Shown piece by piece: positions 1 to 13,829 of a stretch of DNA of 64,000 nt. The notes beneath the pieces were generated by a model. It ran no database searches. It was not told the DNA's origin and saw only the letters and a program-made list of their open reading frames with translations. Source of the stretch: Megalonaias nervosa (taxonomy: Eukaryota > Mollusca > Bivalvia > Unionida > Unionidae); NCBI GenBank assembly GCA_016617855.1, contig JAECUM010003646.1:62001-126000 (forward strand), written 5' to 3'. Each line of letters starts with the position of its first letter. The first letter of the stretch is position 1. The translations under genes were made by a program, and so were the position numbers.

Positions 1-2100
1 ACTATTCTGAAGCAAAAACATATGTGCTCTCCCCAACCATTTATTTGTATGTCATTCTGCGACACTGGTACCTGACAAAATGAAAGGAAAATTACAGCAA
101 GTAAAATAAATAAAATGACATTTTCTTAAGAGAGTGACATAGAATGTTCTTCCTTAAAAATACAGCCCTGTGGGGTCAAATCATATACCACACTGAAATC
201 TGAGGAGCTGCAAGAACTCTTTCATTGAAATCCAAGTCCTGTTGGATATGGACTCAACGAGTTCAACAACCCATACTATGAGAAGGAGTTGTATCAGATT
301 TTGATTAGTGATAAACTCCTATAAAAAGATGGAAAAACCAATGGGATTGGTGAAGGTCAGATTTCTTCCAGCTCATTGAGAAAACCAAGATGATACAAAA
401 GGGATAGGAGATCATTTCTGCCTTTGAGAAGAATATAACTTAGTAAATGTTTCTGGGAGATGTCATGCAAGTACATCACCATTGCTGCAGATGAAGATGA
501 CACAATCCATGATTTTGGTAAAAACCAGTGGGCTGAATTTAGACAAAATGGAAGAACTCCAAACTAATAAACCTTGTCACAGCAAGCAAATAATGAAGTC
601 CTGAATAAAATGACTGAGATTCTGGTTTTCGCACAATCTCCACTGTCCATTTGTAGTGACTTGTGAAGAATGTCATCCTTCTCCCAATCCGACAGTACAT
701 CCATTAGAAGAGGAGAAAATAGATGAGGGGGATGGATAAATGTAAGCCAAAAAAACCTCTGAAATGATCTGGTTTACCCATAGTTCTAAGGAAATCTGAT
801 GATCCAACAAGATTAGAATTGGGAATCTAGCGCCCACCAGTAGGCTGTCTGAGGGTGGCATACCCTGTAGGTCAACAAGAAGAGTTGGTTTCTTGCCCCC
901 TCACCTCCCTCCAGTAAGGCTGCCTCCCAAACTGGTTTGGTGTTGCCTCCTGGCATTAGGTTGGGATCTGAAGCAACCCTCTGACCTAAAAGATTCATTT
1001 TCCATCACTCGCTTATCATACCTCTCCAGTGGCAGGATCAGATTAGTGTAAGACTATGGGATTACTCACTAGTTAGAGGAGCAATTCCTGAGCTGTTTGC
1101 ATTTCAAACTTCCTTAATTTTGCCCCCAAAGAGTAATGGCAAGCCAAAGAGCATCATCTGTGGTGCAAGGGCATGATGTGGCTTCAGCAATGTGGAATGC
1201 AAACATGGGTCACAGGTCAAGATTCAGTGGTAGTATGCACCTTCACCACAGAATCATATGCTGCCCTGTTATTGACCGGAACAATTCAGGCCATTGATGC
1301 CAAGGCACCCTAACTGCCCAATTTTTCAGGAAGTTGGAAAATTGCCAGTGAGGCCAAGTCTAACAAAGAAGACAACATTTCAAACCAGCTTTGATGTGGC
1401 GTGAAACACATTCTTCTAAAAAAGTGGGGCAGACATGTGGACCATCACTAAATTCTTATCAGAGCTGGGAGTACAGTATGGAATGTGTTGGAGTGTACTG
1501 TACCAGCATGACGATAACCTCCCTGGTAGTCGGCTTTTGGAAAAGAAAATCTTAGCCTTCCCCATATCACAGATTCTTCCAGACAGATAGTCATTAACCA
1601 CTCTGATCTTTGCTGAATGGGGAAGCAAATGGAAAGATGGAATCTTTTCCTCATTGTCAATATGTGTGGCCTTGATGCTAAACTAAGCTTGCTCCATGGT
1701 CAGATCTGAGTAAGGCTGTTGTTCAGGAGTATCTTCACACTCACTGTGTCTAATATCCTGTTCAGATTTATACCTTCATATCTGGATAAACCATTCCCAG
1801 TGGCACTGATGACACAATGTCATCATCTCTATATGTCATGGTAATTTCATTGTGGGCAAACTGTGAACCTAAGGTACAGATGGATAGTTTCCCAGAAGCA
1901 TGGTCAGCACAGCTGCTGGCCATGTAGAAGGTAGTCCAGATAGTGCCAGTACTGTCCATGCTGTGTACATGGCTGGACAGATGGATCTATCACTAAAAAA
2001 CCATCATGGTATGTAGGTACAGCTGTAAACCTGTTGAGATGGATGGATCTATCACTAAGATCTCTGTAGTTGTAAACAGATGAAGCCATATGCATGGCTG
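1..2100. other. Non-coding stretch downstream of last visible UBE4A exon
   Basis: By position this is UBE4A intron sequence, because the U-box exons have not yet appeared. I see no exon that matches the expected C-terminal part on the minus strand. Around 240-330 a short plus-strand frame reads like decayed coding sequence (FNNPYYEKELYQILISDKLL), but it ends in a stop and I do not recognise it. Around 1960-2100 a phrase on GATGGATCTATCACTAA occurs twice. Confidence 0.4.
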
Positions 2101-3070
2101 GCTGACTGAATCTATTGGTAAGGTCCCCTGGCTGGACTGGCTGGATTGCCAGTATGGCTGTGGATGGTTATTGGGTAGCAAAGGATGGATCCAATGGATA
2201 CCGATTTTTTCTAGTAAATATGTTTCTTCAAAAATACTTACCCAATCATAATTCCTTAGAACTACTACTAACTACCAAATCCAGCCCTTCCAGATACTAC
2301 TTTTAGCCAAAAGGAACTAAAAGTTGCCTGCGACCTATATGGTGGTCAGGCAGAGTGATCTCCCCTTAGGTATACGGATTGGTGGCAGAATGCATGAACC
2401 TCTCAGTTACTACTACGGCAGAAGGCACACGCTATGAATATAACTGCCGGGGAGGCTGGGAGGGTGTATGTGTACTATGATTGGGTAAGTATTCTCAAAG
2501 AAACATATTTTACTAGGAAAAATTTGTTTCTTATTTAAATATGTTACCCAACCATAATACTTTAGGAGAACGGGTAAGAAGTAGAGGGAGGTACATCCCC
2601 TTACCTCAGAGTTACCATCTCTGGTCCCCTAAGGTATGTGGGACAGCTTCTAGGTAACTCTATTGGAGGGGACTTAATCTGTTGAGGTGTTGCTTCAAAT
2701 ATGGAAAAATTCCTGCCCCCCCCCCTGCAAATCCAGTGGAAGTCCTGAAGCCACCTCTTAAGAAGCTGTTGATTAACCTGGAAGGGGAGCCTGTTCCGCT
2801 ATGGATATTGGTCCCACCAGACTGAATTGAGCACTTTGGCCCTTTGCTATTATCAAGCTGGACAACATGCAATTAGAAGTCCAGAAGTGTGATTCAAGAC
2901 TGATGCAGCGATAATTAATTAAAAAAAAGAAAGTTAAATATTCTTGGACCTTAATTACTTCTAGTACAGTTTCACTAACTGCTTTTCCCAACTTTATGGA
3001 GCTGAATGGCTTCTTGCTTAATTCAACCTGACAAAAAAAATTCACATGGACTGTGGTGATGGCAATCATC
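2100..3070 (-). mobile_element. DIRS-related repeat fragment with an inverted repeat
   Basis: The stretch at about 2570-2830 is clearly homologous to 20150-20450, which lies at the end of the decayed DIRS-type element: both share the phrases around CCCTAAGGTA, CAGCTTCTA, AATCCAGTGGAAG and GGTCCCACCAGA in the same order. Next to it, 2208-2252 and 2478-2524 are inverted copies of each other, built on AAATATGTTTCTT and ATACTTACCCAATCATA, and a third direct partial copy lies at about 2530-2566. Inverted terminal sequences fit the unusual ends of DIRS elements, but the link is an inference; a nested MITE would look the same. A run of nine C bases begins near 2719. Confidence 0.55.
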
Positions 3071-3590
3071 TTTCTTTCCTTGAGACATACTCAAATCCAC
3101 ACATAATATCCACTAAACATAACTGTTGCCCTTCCTGCTATTTTCCCCAAGAATCTGAATATTCCTTTTTATTCTTCTGTACTATTAAACAATTTTTAAG
3201 AGGTTCAATGTCCCTTTCATCCTGAAAATCTATCGTTTGTTGGATGTCCATTTTAGAAAATAAGTAACAGCTTGATCATGCAGACTTTTCACATCCCAAA
3301 ATACATGCTATTTAAAGTGTCTGAGGTACTCCTGTAAAGTAAGTCTGGTTCCCTGACCAATTCCACTGAATCTAATAAGGAACTCGGATCTGAATCAAAC
3401 ACAGACAAGCCAGTATCAGAATTTTATAGCAAACAATTGTATTTCCATAATCTGTACTTTTCTTCTGAAAGTCCATATTTTAAGGGTCATTTCCATAAGA
3501 GTTAAGGCAAAATATTACATGTTGGCAGGTCTGCAAAGTCTAAGAATATGATAAATTCACAAAAACATTCAAGGAATAATGTATACCGCC
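3071..3590. other. Intron sequence, nothing recognised
   Basis: AT-rich sequence inside the UBE4A locus. I see no exon, repeat array or element end here. Confidence 0.5.
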
Positions 3591-3866
3591 TGTGTGATGA
3601 TTTAGATTTTTAACACAGCTTTAAAAAGTTTGGTTACATTGCTAAAATGTCTGCAGTGTGGCAGTTTATAGTGATGCCTAGCACTGAAGCATCATGCCAT
3701 AGACACGTAGCATCATGTCCCACCCGATCACATTATCCTGACACCAGGCTGACCAGTCATAATATTGAACACGAAGTGAGGCAGCTGCAAATACCATTTT
3801 TTAAAAGACTCTGGTAAGACTCGGTTAGGGTTCAAACTTGTCACCTCCTTAGGACACCGGAACAGT
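3591..3866 (-). mobile_element. tRNA-derived SINE, family A, minus orientation, diverged
   Basis: This is the reverse complement of the element at 8701-9022. It carries the shared body phrases (TGTCTGCAGTGTGGCAGTTTA, CACATTATCCTGACACCAGG in plus-strand reading, each split here by mutation) in the same order, and the tRNA-like head lies at its right end around 3820-3866. The Pol III boxes are eroded, so this copy is old and probably silent. Confidence 0.75.
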
Positions 3867-4494
3867 CTAAACCACATGTAGGAGACTGATTTTACCACAA
3901 TATAAATCCTAATTCCTGAATGGACGACTAAAATTCACATTGATAATGGCATCGATTTATGGCAGGTGTCTCATACAATGTTGACATTATCACAGTGAAG
4001 CTTAAAAACTGGAAACACCTGGTAGCAAGGAGGGGTAACAAGCAAGAGTTATTGCCCTGTGTGTGTCCTGAATTGTCATGTTTTAGTAGGGCCGGTAGGT
4101 TTATATCCCTAATTCTAATGTGATCGATTGTGGAACATATTTTGAAGGAGAAAAGTTTAACACCTCTCTTGAACTGAAGTTTGTAGCTAAAGTGTGTTTA
4201 AATAATTGGGAAAACAATGACCAAACAACTGCATGGAATAATGGTCACCTTATATCCAATATCCAACATGTCAAAATAGCAAATAGTTATTGGAGCTTAT
4301 TGATCAGTCGTATCTGGCATATGGGAGCTCTGATATATACCAAATTTCATTTGTCTAATCAAAGGGTTTTTGTCCCCAAAAAGACCCAAAAATTAAAACA
4401 TCAAAGAAAAAAAAATATTGCTAAAATGGCCTTAAAATCTAATCAGATCATCGACACATAAATACAAATATATTTACCAAATTCATCTGTCCAC
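3867..4494. other. Intron sequence, nothing recognised
   Basis: No exon or repeat was recognised. An open frame at 4120-4461 on the plus strand has no family features and is probably chance. Confidence 0.45.
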
Positions 4495-4748
4495 TTCAAT
4501 TGAGGCCAAGTTGTCTAAAGTGCTCACCTTTATCAATTACTGCCATCTCACCTCTGTCTGTGTTGGTTTGAGCCTTGGGCTCAGCCAATGTGGATATGTG
4601 AGAAAGCTTGCCAGTAGTTTCCTGTTGCTCAGTGGTTCTTACCGGGGTGGTTTTCCTGGGGCCTTCCTCCACCAGCTATACCGGCCACCATTTAAGAGCC
4701 TTTGATGGATTGAAAAATGGCATTAAACCCAAAACAACAACTTCAACA
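4495..4748 (+). mobile_element. tRNA-derived SINE, family B, plus orientation
   Basis: The copy aligns with the reverse complement of 40605-40862 along its whole length: tRNA-like head (GAGGCCAAGTTGTCTAAAG for the box A region, GGTTTGAGCC for box B), middle phrase AGAAAGCTTGCCAGTAG, then TTCCTCCACCA and a tail of AACAACAAC. The head resembles a class II (Leu/Ser-like) tRNA. Box A is mutated compared with the minus-strand copy, so this one is older. Confidence 0.75.
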
Positions 4749-5502
4749 GATCTTTGCTTAATTGTGCCACTAATGATTTTTTTTCTTCAAAAATCTGTAA
4801 AACATTGAAAACTGTTTGAATTATATAAAAAATCTAAGCTGGTCACCAATATATTAATACAAAAATGTGCATTAAAAATTATATCCGTGTTCCACAAGCA
4901 TATTTTACTTTAAACAGAAGTCCTTACTAACCTTTTTCTTTGAAAAGTTAAAAAATGCATAAAAAAATAAAATAAAATTATGGTCACCAGAACCTAAATA
5001 GGTCATGGGACCCATTCAAGGTACCTATCAATCTGGTGTTATTTGGGTCAATAGCTTCTGAGCCAACCTTGCATGCAAGACGGTGATATACAATAGATAG
5101 ATGGATAGTACAAAACCAATATCTCCCTCTTGTGTGTCTGTAGTGGGATGGAGTGGGGCGAATGATAGGGGGCGGGAGGGGGAAGATAGGGGAAGGGGTA
5201 AGGGAATGTGCACATTAAAGCAAAATTGCAAAGGTGTCTTCGTGAAGTGACAAAAAAAGCTACTATTTTTAAGTAATAGTGTTGCTATATATAAAATATT
5301 CTTGATTCCTAAATAAAAGCTTCAAGAAAAAAATTAAGTTAACTTTAAGTTGGACTTGTTAAATATTTCAGGATAGACATCATTAGTACTTTCAATTTAA
5401 ATACAAATAATACAAGTATAGTATCTCCGCAGTAACAATTAATACAAATAATAATAACAATAATTAGTTCATTGTTTAAAAAAGTGAACAATGTCAACAC
5501 AC
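4749..5502. other. Intron sequence, nothing recognised
   Basis: AT-rich sequence directly past the donor of the last visible exon. A G-rich purine stretch at about 5140-5200 is the only compositional feature. No UBE4A U-box exon was found here on the minus strand. Confidence 0.5.
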
Positions 5503-5754
5503 CAAATGCACCAAAAAGTGGTTGAGCATTCCTGCTATCCGATCCACCATGGAGTTGTGACAGAAGATAGATTTTATTTCCCTTGTTATTAGCTCCAGTG
5601 CATGGATGGTGTGGTTGCCCATGATGTTGTGGTAGCGAGCAACCATTCCCATATGACGTAGGCCATTCTCAGCCTCTGCCCTCTGTGCCGGGGTCAGCTG
5701 GTTCCACTCCCCTCGATCCTTCTGACCTTGTTTTTCCTTGATCTGACTCATGTA
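5503..5754 (-). CDS. UBE4A: UBE4A exon, 84 codons, Ufd2 core C-terminal part
   Basis: Acceptor TTTTTCAG precedes TAC at 5754; donor GTGTGT follows TTG at 5503, both phase 0. The exon begins YMSQIKEK and contains [30 protein letters not shown] and [13 protein letters not shown]. These match the vertebrate UBE4A segment KDRGEW, ARFHNIMSNETI, SEIKSLF and RIISMLNYFLQHL that directly precedes the linker to the U-box. This exon gives the clearest distinction from UBE4B. Confidence 0.95.
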
Positions 5755-8206
5755 CTGAAAAACAAAAAACATTCAGCAAGTATTGATATATCAGGGCATG
5801 AGAGATCTGCAAAATTCATATATCAACATATATCAGGCAACCATCTGAAGCACACTGAGCCAATACAAAAATATCTTACATCAAGTATTTTTAGTATAAG
5901 AAAGTTTGTTGTCAGTGGGGGTGTTGTTTTATTCTAATGCTGTGTATTGTGGCAGATCTTAAAATGCCAAGTAACAAACATGCATACAGGGCAATATGTC
6001 TGGGGAAGTTTGGGACATTCTAATTTTGCCAAACAGTTTTTATTGGCCAACAAAAACCAAACTAACCATTATACCAAAACAAAATGTACATGTAATTATC
6101 ATGCAATGAATAATTTGACTATTTCCAGATTTGCTGGTGCATGTCGGTAGCATCACCAACATAATTTATGTTAATATGACCAACTATCAATCTCAATAAA
6201 TCTGAAAACATAGAACAGTTGTCTCGGTGTAAAATAATGGTGACATCATTGTATATAGAGAAGCACTGGTCCTCAATGTGTGTGTGTGTGTTTGTGTGTG
6301 TGTGATTTGGATTTTTAAAGTAGCTTTAACATTTTTTCAGTCATATTGCTATGATGTCTGCAGTGTAGCAGTTTATAGTGATGTCTGGCACTGGGGGATC
6401 ATGCTGCAGACATCCACCCAGTCACATTATCCTGAAACCAGGCCGACCAGACTTGGCACTAACCTCTTAATGCTGAGCACCAAGCGAGGCAGCTGCCAGT
6501 ACCATTACTATAAGTCTTTGGTATGACTCAGATGGGATTCGAAATCACAACCTTCTGCATCTGAGGAAGATGCTCTAACCACTTAGGCCACCGGAACCAC
6601 TTAGGTCACTCTAACCACTTAGGCCACTCTAACCACTTAGGCCACCGGAACAGTGTATCATCAATGTATAAAGGATGTACAATTATATATGAAATGGTAG
6701 GCTCTGTTCATAGGCTAACTTTGTTTACTGTTACTTTTTTTTTTTAAAATCTACCAAGAACTGAACCTGACAGTTTGGACACTTGTAAAAACAGATACAA
6801 ATGCTTCGTAAACTGGTGTAACTTGACTGTAGATGAGAGATGTTATATGGATATTATGCAACTTTGTACTATCTAGCTGTGTTATGCTGTGTTCAGAATG
6901 CCATTGACAAATTTTATTGAGCTGTTGTAATAGTCCTAGCAGACAATGGTAATACTGTCACCAACAATGCTAACAAAACAATATCAGGTACACCAGCACC
7001 AAATGATAATGACAAGTCTAGGAATGGCTTTCTAAGTGATATGAGGAGGAAATCCATAGCCTTAGGAATATGCATGGCAGAAGAAATTAGACACAGGACT
7101 GGTTACTATGCCAACCATAAAAATGTTAATTCATTTTGGAAACATGTTTGCCAAGAGACTAGAAAACATTTTCTGCTAGCCAATTATGTTGATAACACGA
7201 CAACAGCAACACAGCTGACATACGAAAGATTAATGATACTGTTTGCTAAGTTGAAATCCATTCTTCATCAGGTGCTGATTCTATTGAAGTGAACAGCTTA
7301 AATATGCTAGTGAAAGGCTGTGTCCTATGTATGATGTGTTGTAATTGTTGGAATTGTATGCTGTGTCATAACTGAATGCCTGTTATAATTGTATGCTGTG
7401 TAATAACTAGTGTTGGAATTGTATGCTGTGTCATAACTGTATGCCTGTTTTAATTGTATGCTGTGTTGCAATTGTATTCTGTTGTAAATGTATGCTTTGT
7501 AATAACTAGTGTTGGAACTGTATGCTATGTCATAACTGTGTGCCTGTTTTAATTGTATGTTGTGTTGCAATTGTATTCTGTTGTAAGTGTATGCTGTTGT
7601 TTGCTGCATTGTAGCTGACTGCAATGTTGTAACTATATGCTTGTTGTAACTGTATGCTGTGTTGTAACTGAAGGATGTGTTGTAATTTCATGTCTGTTGT
7701 AAATGTATGCCTGTTTATTGTTTTATTCCTTTCAACATGGACAGTAGTTCTAATACCAATAATCAAATTCAAGACCAGTGATATATTTAATAAAAATTAT
7801 TACTAACCAATTATCAACTTATGCCATGGCCATTGTGATATCAAAAGCTTTAGAAATAATTTTGCTTCAAAGATGTGAGACAGATGTCAAAGACAATTGT
7901 TATTGTTTTAGGCAATGTACCAGTGTATGTTCTCAGGTTGCTTTTAATTTCTAGGACAAACAACAATTTTGTGTACAGTGGGGTCAAATATCATCTATGC
8001 CTTTCCTTGTGACAAATGGTGCACTTCAAGGATTTTTCTCATCCCCATTTTGTTTCATGTATATTGTGATCTGAACAGGTCTTATACTGGATGCAACACT
8101 GGCAGTTTCAAACAGTGGAGAGTCCTTGCTGGATGTATATATTTAGTACTTTCAAACAGTGGACAGTCGATATTTGACATATAGTACTCCTCAATCAGCA
8201 GAGAGT

Positions 8207-8245
<39 letters not shown>

Positions 8246-11200
8246 TAGTTATAGTTATACATATATAGTACTTTTCAAACAGTACAGTCTGAAGCAAATT
8301 TTTCCTTCTTTCTTTCAATCGTTTACTTCTCTTATGGGATCAAAGAGAAACTATGACAAGATATTTCTGGAAGCTGCAGGCAGATGTCTGTATTAGTCCT
8401 GCAGAAAGTGGACCCCAAACAAAGGGATCAATATCAACTCAAGATCTTTTAATAGTACTAAAAACTTTGCAATAAAAATAAACAAACTCTTCTAACACAG
8501 AAAAGCTAACTGACCATACAAGGTAAACTTGAATTTTATTCTACTTCTTTCAAGACAATCAGAGACTCTTTAACCTTTTTAAGTAACAAGCCAGATCACT
8601 TTAATATCTTTAAATTAAAATAGAACAAAAACCACAGTATAATGAAACAAAAGTGTATGAAATGGGTATTGAATTTTCCCTATCCAACTTACTGTAGGTA
8701 GACCGCTCCAGTGGCCTAGTGGTTAGAGTGTCCACCTCGGATGCGGGAGGTCCTGGGTTCAATCCCCAGATGAGTCATACCAAAGACTTATAAAAATGGT
8801 ACTAACAGCTGCCTCGCTTGGCACTCAGCATTAAGAGTTTAGTGTTAGGACTGGTCAGCCTGGTTTCATGATAATGTGACTGGGTGGGACATCATGCTAC
8901 ATGTCTGCAGCATGATGTCCCAGTGCTAGACATCACTATAAACTGCCACACTGCAGACATTGTAGCGATATGACTGAAAAATTGTTAAAGCTACATTAAA
9001 AATCCAAATCACACACACACACTTACTGGTAGTTTACTGTGGTTCACTATCAGTATGTTCTCTGATGCTAAGCAGAACATTAATGTCAGACCAATGGGAT
9101 GTACTCTGGCACTAAGCAGTACATTAATGTCGGCCCAATGGGATGTACTCTGACACTAAGCAGTACATTAATGTCGGCCCAATGGGATGTCCTCTGACAC
9201 TAAGCAGTACACTGATGTTGGCCCAATGGGATGTACACTGACACAAAGCAGTACATTAATGGCAGCCCAATGCGATGTATTTGGACATTAAGTATTGATG
9301 TTGGCCCAATGGGATGCACACTGATGCGCAGCAATGCATTGATGTAGGCCAAATGGGATGTACACTGACACTAAACAGTACACTGATGTTGGCCCAATGG
9401 GATATACACTGACACTAAGCAGTACACTGATGTTGGCCTGATGGGATGTACACGGACACTAAGCAGTACACTGATGTCGGCCCAATGGGATGTACACTGA
9501 CACTAAGCAGTACACTGATGTCGGCTCAATGGGATGTACACTGACACTAAGCAGCAAACTGATGCTGGCCCAATGGGATGTATACTGACACAAAGCAGTA
9601 CATTAATGTCAGCCCAATGGGATATCTCAGACACTAAGCAGTACATTAATGTCACCCAAAGGGATGTACACTGACACTAAGCAGGATGCTGATGTGGGCC
9701 CAATGGAATGTACACTGACACAAAGCAGTAAGCTAATGTTGACCCAAAGGGATGTACACTGACACAAAGCAGTACGCTAATGTTGGCCCAAATGAATGTA
9801 CACTGACACAAAGCAGTACACTACTGTTGGCCCAAATGGATGTACATTGACACAAACCAGTACACTACTGTTGGCCCAAATGGATGTACACTGACACAAA
9901 GCAGTATGCTAATGCTGGCCCAAATGGATGTACACTGACAATAAGGACTACACTAAGCAGTACATTGGTACAGAGATGCTCCCATGGCATGCAATCACGT
10001 GATTCATGCAAAATTTGTGCAAATTCACACACTTTGAAAGCAGTGATGTGCAAGAACTCCTGCAAATTAATTTTCAGTTGCACAAATGAAAATGTACTCT
10101 GTGCAGTGTGCAACTTTATTCATCCATTCACCCTAAAAGTGCTTGCAGAAATGGTAGAAATATAGTGCCTGTCATGACGTGAATTTTTTTGTAACTGCTT
10201 ATACATCTGGTTTCTTCAGCTTAAACTAAATTTGACTGGCACATTGGGCCCCATAACAAGCATTGAGTCAAAGTCTGAACCTTGCATCAAGGAAGTTTTG
10301 CAAATGTGCGTTTATAATAGGTCTATCTAGAATACCAAAAATGACTGATTCCCAGCATTGTTCATTTTTAGATGATGAAAATACTGGCTAACCATAGTGA
10401 TGAACGCAATTTATTTTTAACGTTAGGAAGTGCATCAGATTATAGGTGCTGGCAAAGTACTAATGGAGATACCAGTGAATGATTATCAACCAAAACAATG
10501 GTGTTAAATAGAATCTGACGTACATGCTGGATGGACAAAAACAAACTGCATGACAGTCAACCCCTCATTTCAGCAGTATTTCAAAATTAAATGTAGAAAA
10601 GGCAGACGAACAAGCCAAATTAAAATACAGTCAACTTAAAAGTAGAGTGCACTTTTCATTTCTTTTCTCTTCGCAATTTAGCCCTGTGGGATCATATACT
10701 ACAAAACCTTCTAGGCCAAGCATAAAGGTTGTGATTAATCAAATAAATAAAAATCTAAAAATGAAATTAAAAGGTAAAGATAATATTTTGATCAAAATAT
10801 CCCTGTTTGAACAAGTAGACTAAGGCAATAATGAACTTAAAATCGTAATACAGCATTATGGAATAGTAAATCAGGCATAATAGCAGGGATCATGCTGGGC
10901 TTTGCCAATGTCACAAATTGCGATTTTTTTTCCTTATTGGTGACAAAATATACCATCTGAAGATATTTTTTGCGACAACATTTTGGCTGTTAAAAATTGT
11001 ATCTAGTCTTGGATTTGGAGTTGAGAAATTCAAAGGCACCATGACAGTAAAAGCAGCAAACGTGGATATAAAATTGCACTGGAATCTATTGTTACATAAA
11101 CAAATCCTTTGTACATATTGACAAACCACCCAAACACTGCATGTTGGCCAAATGGGATGTACACTGACACTAGGCATTACACCGATGTTGGCCCTATGGG

Positions 11201-13575
11201 ATGTACACTGACACCAAGCAGTACACTGATGTCGGTCCAATGGGATGTACACTGACACTAAGCAGCACATTGAATCCAGCCCTATAGGATGTACACTGAC
11301 ACTAAGCAGTACACTGATGTCAGCTCAATGGATGCACACTGACACTAAGCAGTATACTGATGTTGGCCCGATGGGATGTACACTGACACTAAACAGTACA
11401 TTGATGTTAGCCCAATGGGATGTACACTAACACTAAACAGTACACTGATGCTGGCCCAATGGGATGTACACTGAGACTAAGCAGTACATTGATGTTGGCC
11501 CAATGGAATGTACACTGTCACTAAGCAGTACATTGATGTTGGCTCAGTGGGATGTACACTGACACTAGCAGCACAATGATGTAGGTCCTATGGGCTGTAC
11601 ACTGACACTAAGCAGTACTCTAATGTTGGCTCAATGGGATGTACACTGACTCTAAGCAGTATACTGATGTTGTCCCAATGAGATGCACACTTACACTAAG
11701 CAGTACACTAATGTCGGCCCAATGGGATGTACACTGACACTAAGTGGTACACTGATGTCGGCCCTATGAGATGTACACTGACATTAGGCGGTACGTTGAT
11801 GTTGGCCCAATGGGATGTACACTGATACTAAGCAGTACACTGATGTCGGCCCAATGGGATGTATACTGACACTAAGCAGTACATTCATGTTGGTCCAATG
11901 GGATGTACACTGACACTAAGCAGAACATTGATGTTGGCCCGATGGGATGTACACTGACACTAAGCAGAACATTGATGTTGGCCCACTGGGATGTACACTG
12001 ACACTAAACAGTACATTGATATTGGCCTTATGGGATGTACACTGACACTAAGCAGTACATTCATGTTGGCCCGATGGGATGTACACTGACCCTAAACAGT
12101 ACATTTATGTTGGCCCGATGGGATGTACACTGACACTAAACAGAACACTGATGTTGGCCCGATGGGATGTACACTGACACTAAGCAGTACATTCATTTTG
12201 GCCCGATGGGATGTACACTGACACTAAGCAGAACACTGATGTTGGCCCAATGGGATGTACACTGACACTAAGCAGAACACTGATGTTGGCCCAATGGGAT
12301 GTACACTGACACTAAGCAGAACACTGATGTTGGCCCGATGGGATGTACACTGACACCAAGCAGTACACTGATGTTGGCCCGATGGGATGTACACTGACAC
12401 TAAGCAGTACATTGATGTTGGCCCAATGGGGTGTACACTGACACCAAGCAGTACACTGATGTTGGCCCGATGGGATGTACACTGACACTAAGCAGTACAC
12501 TGATGTTGGCCCAATGGGATGTACAGTGACACTAAGCAGAACACTGATGTTGGCCCAATGGGATGTACACTGACACACTAAGCAGTACACTGATGTTGGC
12601 CCAATGGGATGTACATTAACACTAAGCAGTACATTGATGTTGGCCCAATGGGATGTACATTGACACACTAGGCAGTACATTGATGTTGGCCCAATGGGAT
12701 GTACACTGACACATTAAGCAGTACATTGATGTTGGCCCAATGGGATGTACACTGACACACTAAGCAGTACATTGATGTTGGCCCAATAGGATGTACGTTA
12801 ACACTAAGCAGTACATTGATGTTGGCCCAATGGGATGTGCATTAACACTAAGCAGTACATTGATGTTGGCCCAATGGGATGTACACTGCCACTAAGCAGT
12901 AGATTGATATAGGCAAAATGGATGCACACTGCCACTAAGCAGTACACTGATGTTGGCCCAATGGGATGTACACTAAGCAGCACATTGATGTTGGGCAATG
13001 GAATGTACAATGACACTAAGCAAGCAGTACATTGATGTTAGGCAATGGAATGTACAATGACACTAAGCAAGCAGTACATTGATGTTGGGCAATGGAAAGT
13101 ACAATGACACTAAGCAAGCAGTACATTGATGTTGGGCAATGGAATGTACAATGACACTAAGCAGTACAATGATGATGGGCAATGGAATGTACAATGACAC
13201 TAAGCAAGCAGTACATTGATGATGGCCCAATAGAATGTACACTGATACTAAGCAGTACAATGATGTCGGCCCAATGGCATGAATTGTTATGGTCGGAAAA
13301 TGAGTTGGAAGAGAAGAGAGACTGTCAATATGTGAAAAGCATAATGAGGAAATAAAGAATTCTAATATTTGAGGAATGCTATCTTTAATTACTTGAATGC
13401 CAAAATAGACGCCAGTATAATCCCTGATACTCAGTCAGAATCTTTGGTACTATTGCAATGTATTGATTTTCTCAAAGGGTATTTCCTAATTAACCAAGTT
13501 GTTTTAGAACATATTAAAATCGCTAATAATAATAATAATCCTTATTTAAGATTTAACTCCATATGGCATTGGAGT

Positions 13576-13619
<44 letters not shown>

Positions 13620-13778
13620 TAAATGACTCTCCACTGTTATAAATGTAATATAATTTCTGTTTGAAAAGTACAATATATATTGTATGGACTCCCACTGTTT
13701 CAAAAGTACAAAAAAATATATAGCATGGGATCTCTATTGTTTATTAAGTCTATATATATATATATATATATATATTTA

Positions 13779-13829
<51 letters not shown>

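Noticed and set aside
240..560. Decayed coding sequence, briefly considered as a PARP WGR-like pseudogene
   Set aside because: Only scattered short resemblances in shifting frames; not enough to name a family.
1..5502. U-box exons of UBE4A
   Set aside because: Looked for on the minus strand; no segment with the expected DPI/DPV U-box spacing or the GPK-type continuation after the exon at 5503 was found, so they are presumed to lie to the left of the window.
8712..8775. tRNA-like sequence with box A and box B
   Set aside because: It is the head of a SINE with body and tail copied elsewhere in the window, not a functional tRNA gene.
12312..12680. Minus-strand frame of 122 codons with repeated cysteine and tryptophan
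   Set aside because: It is a translation of the 44-bp minisatellite, open in all three minus frames by composition.
9058..13277. Regular repeats that might suggest a CRISPR array
   Set aside because: Units abut directly without unique spacers and the context is eukaryotic.
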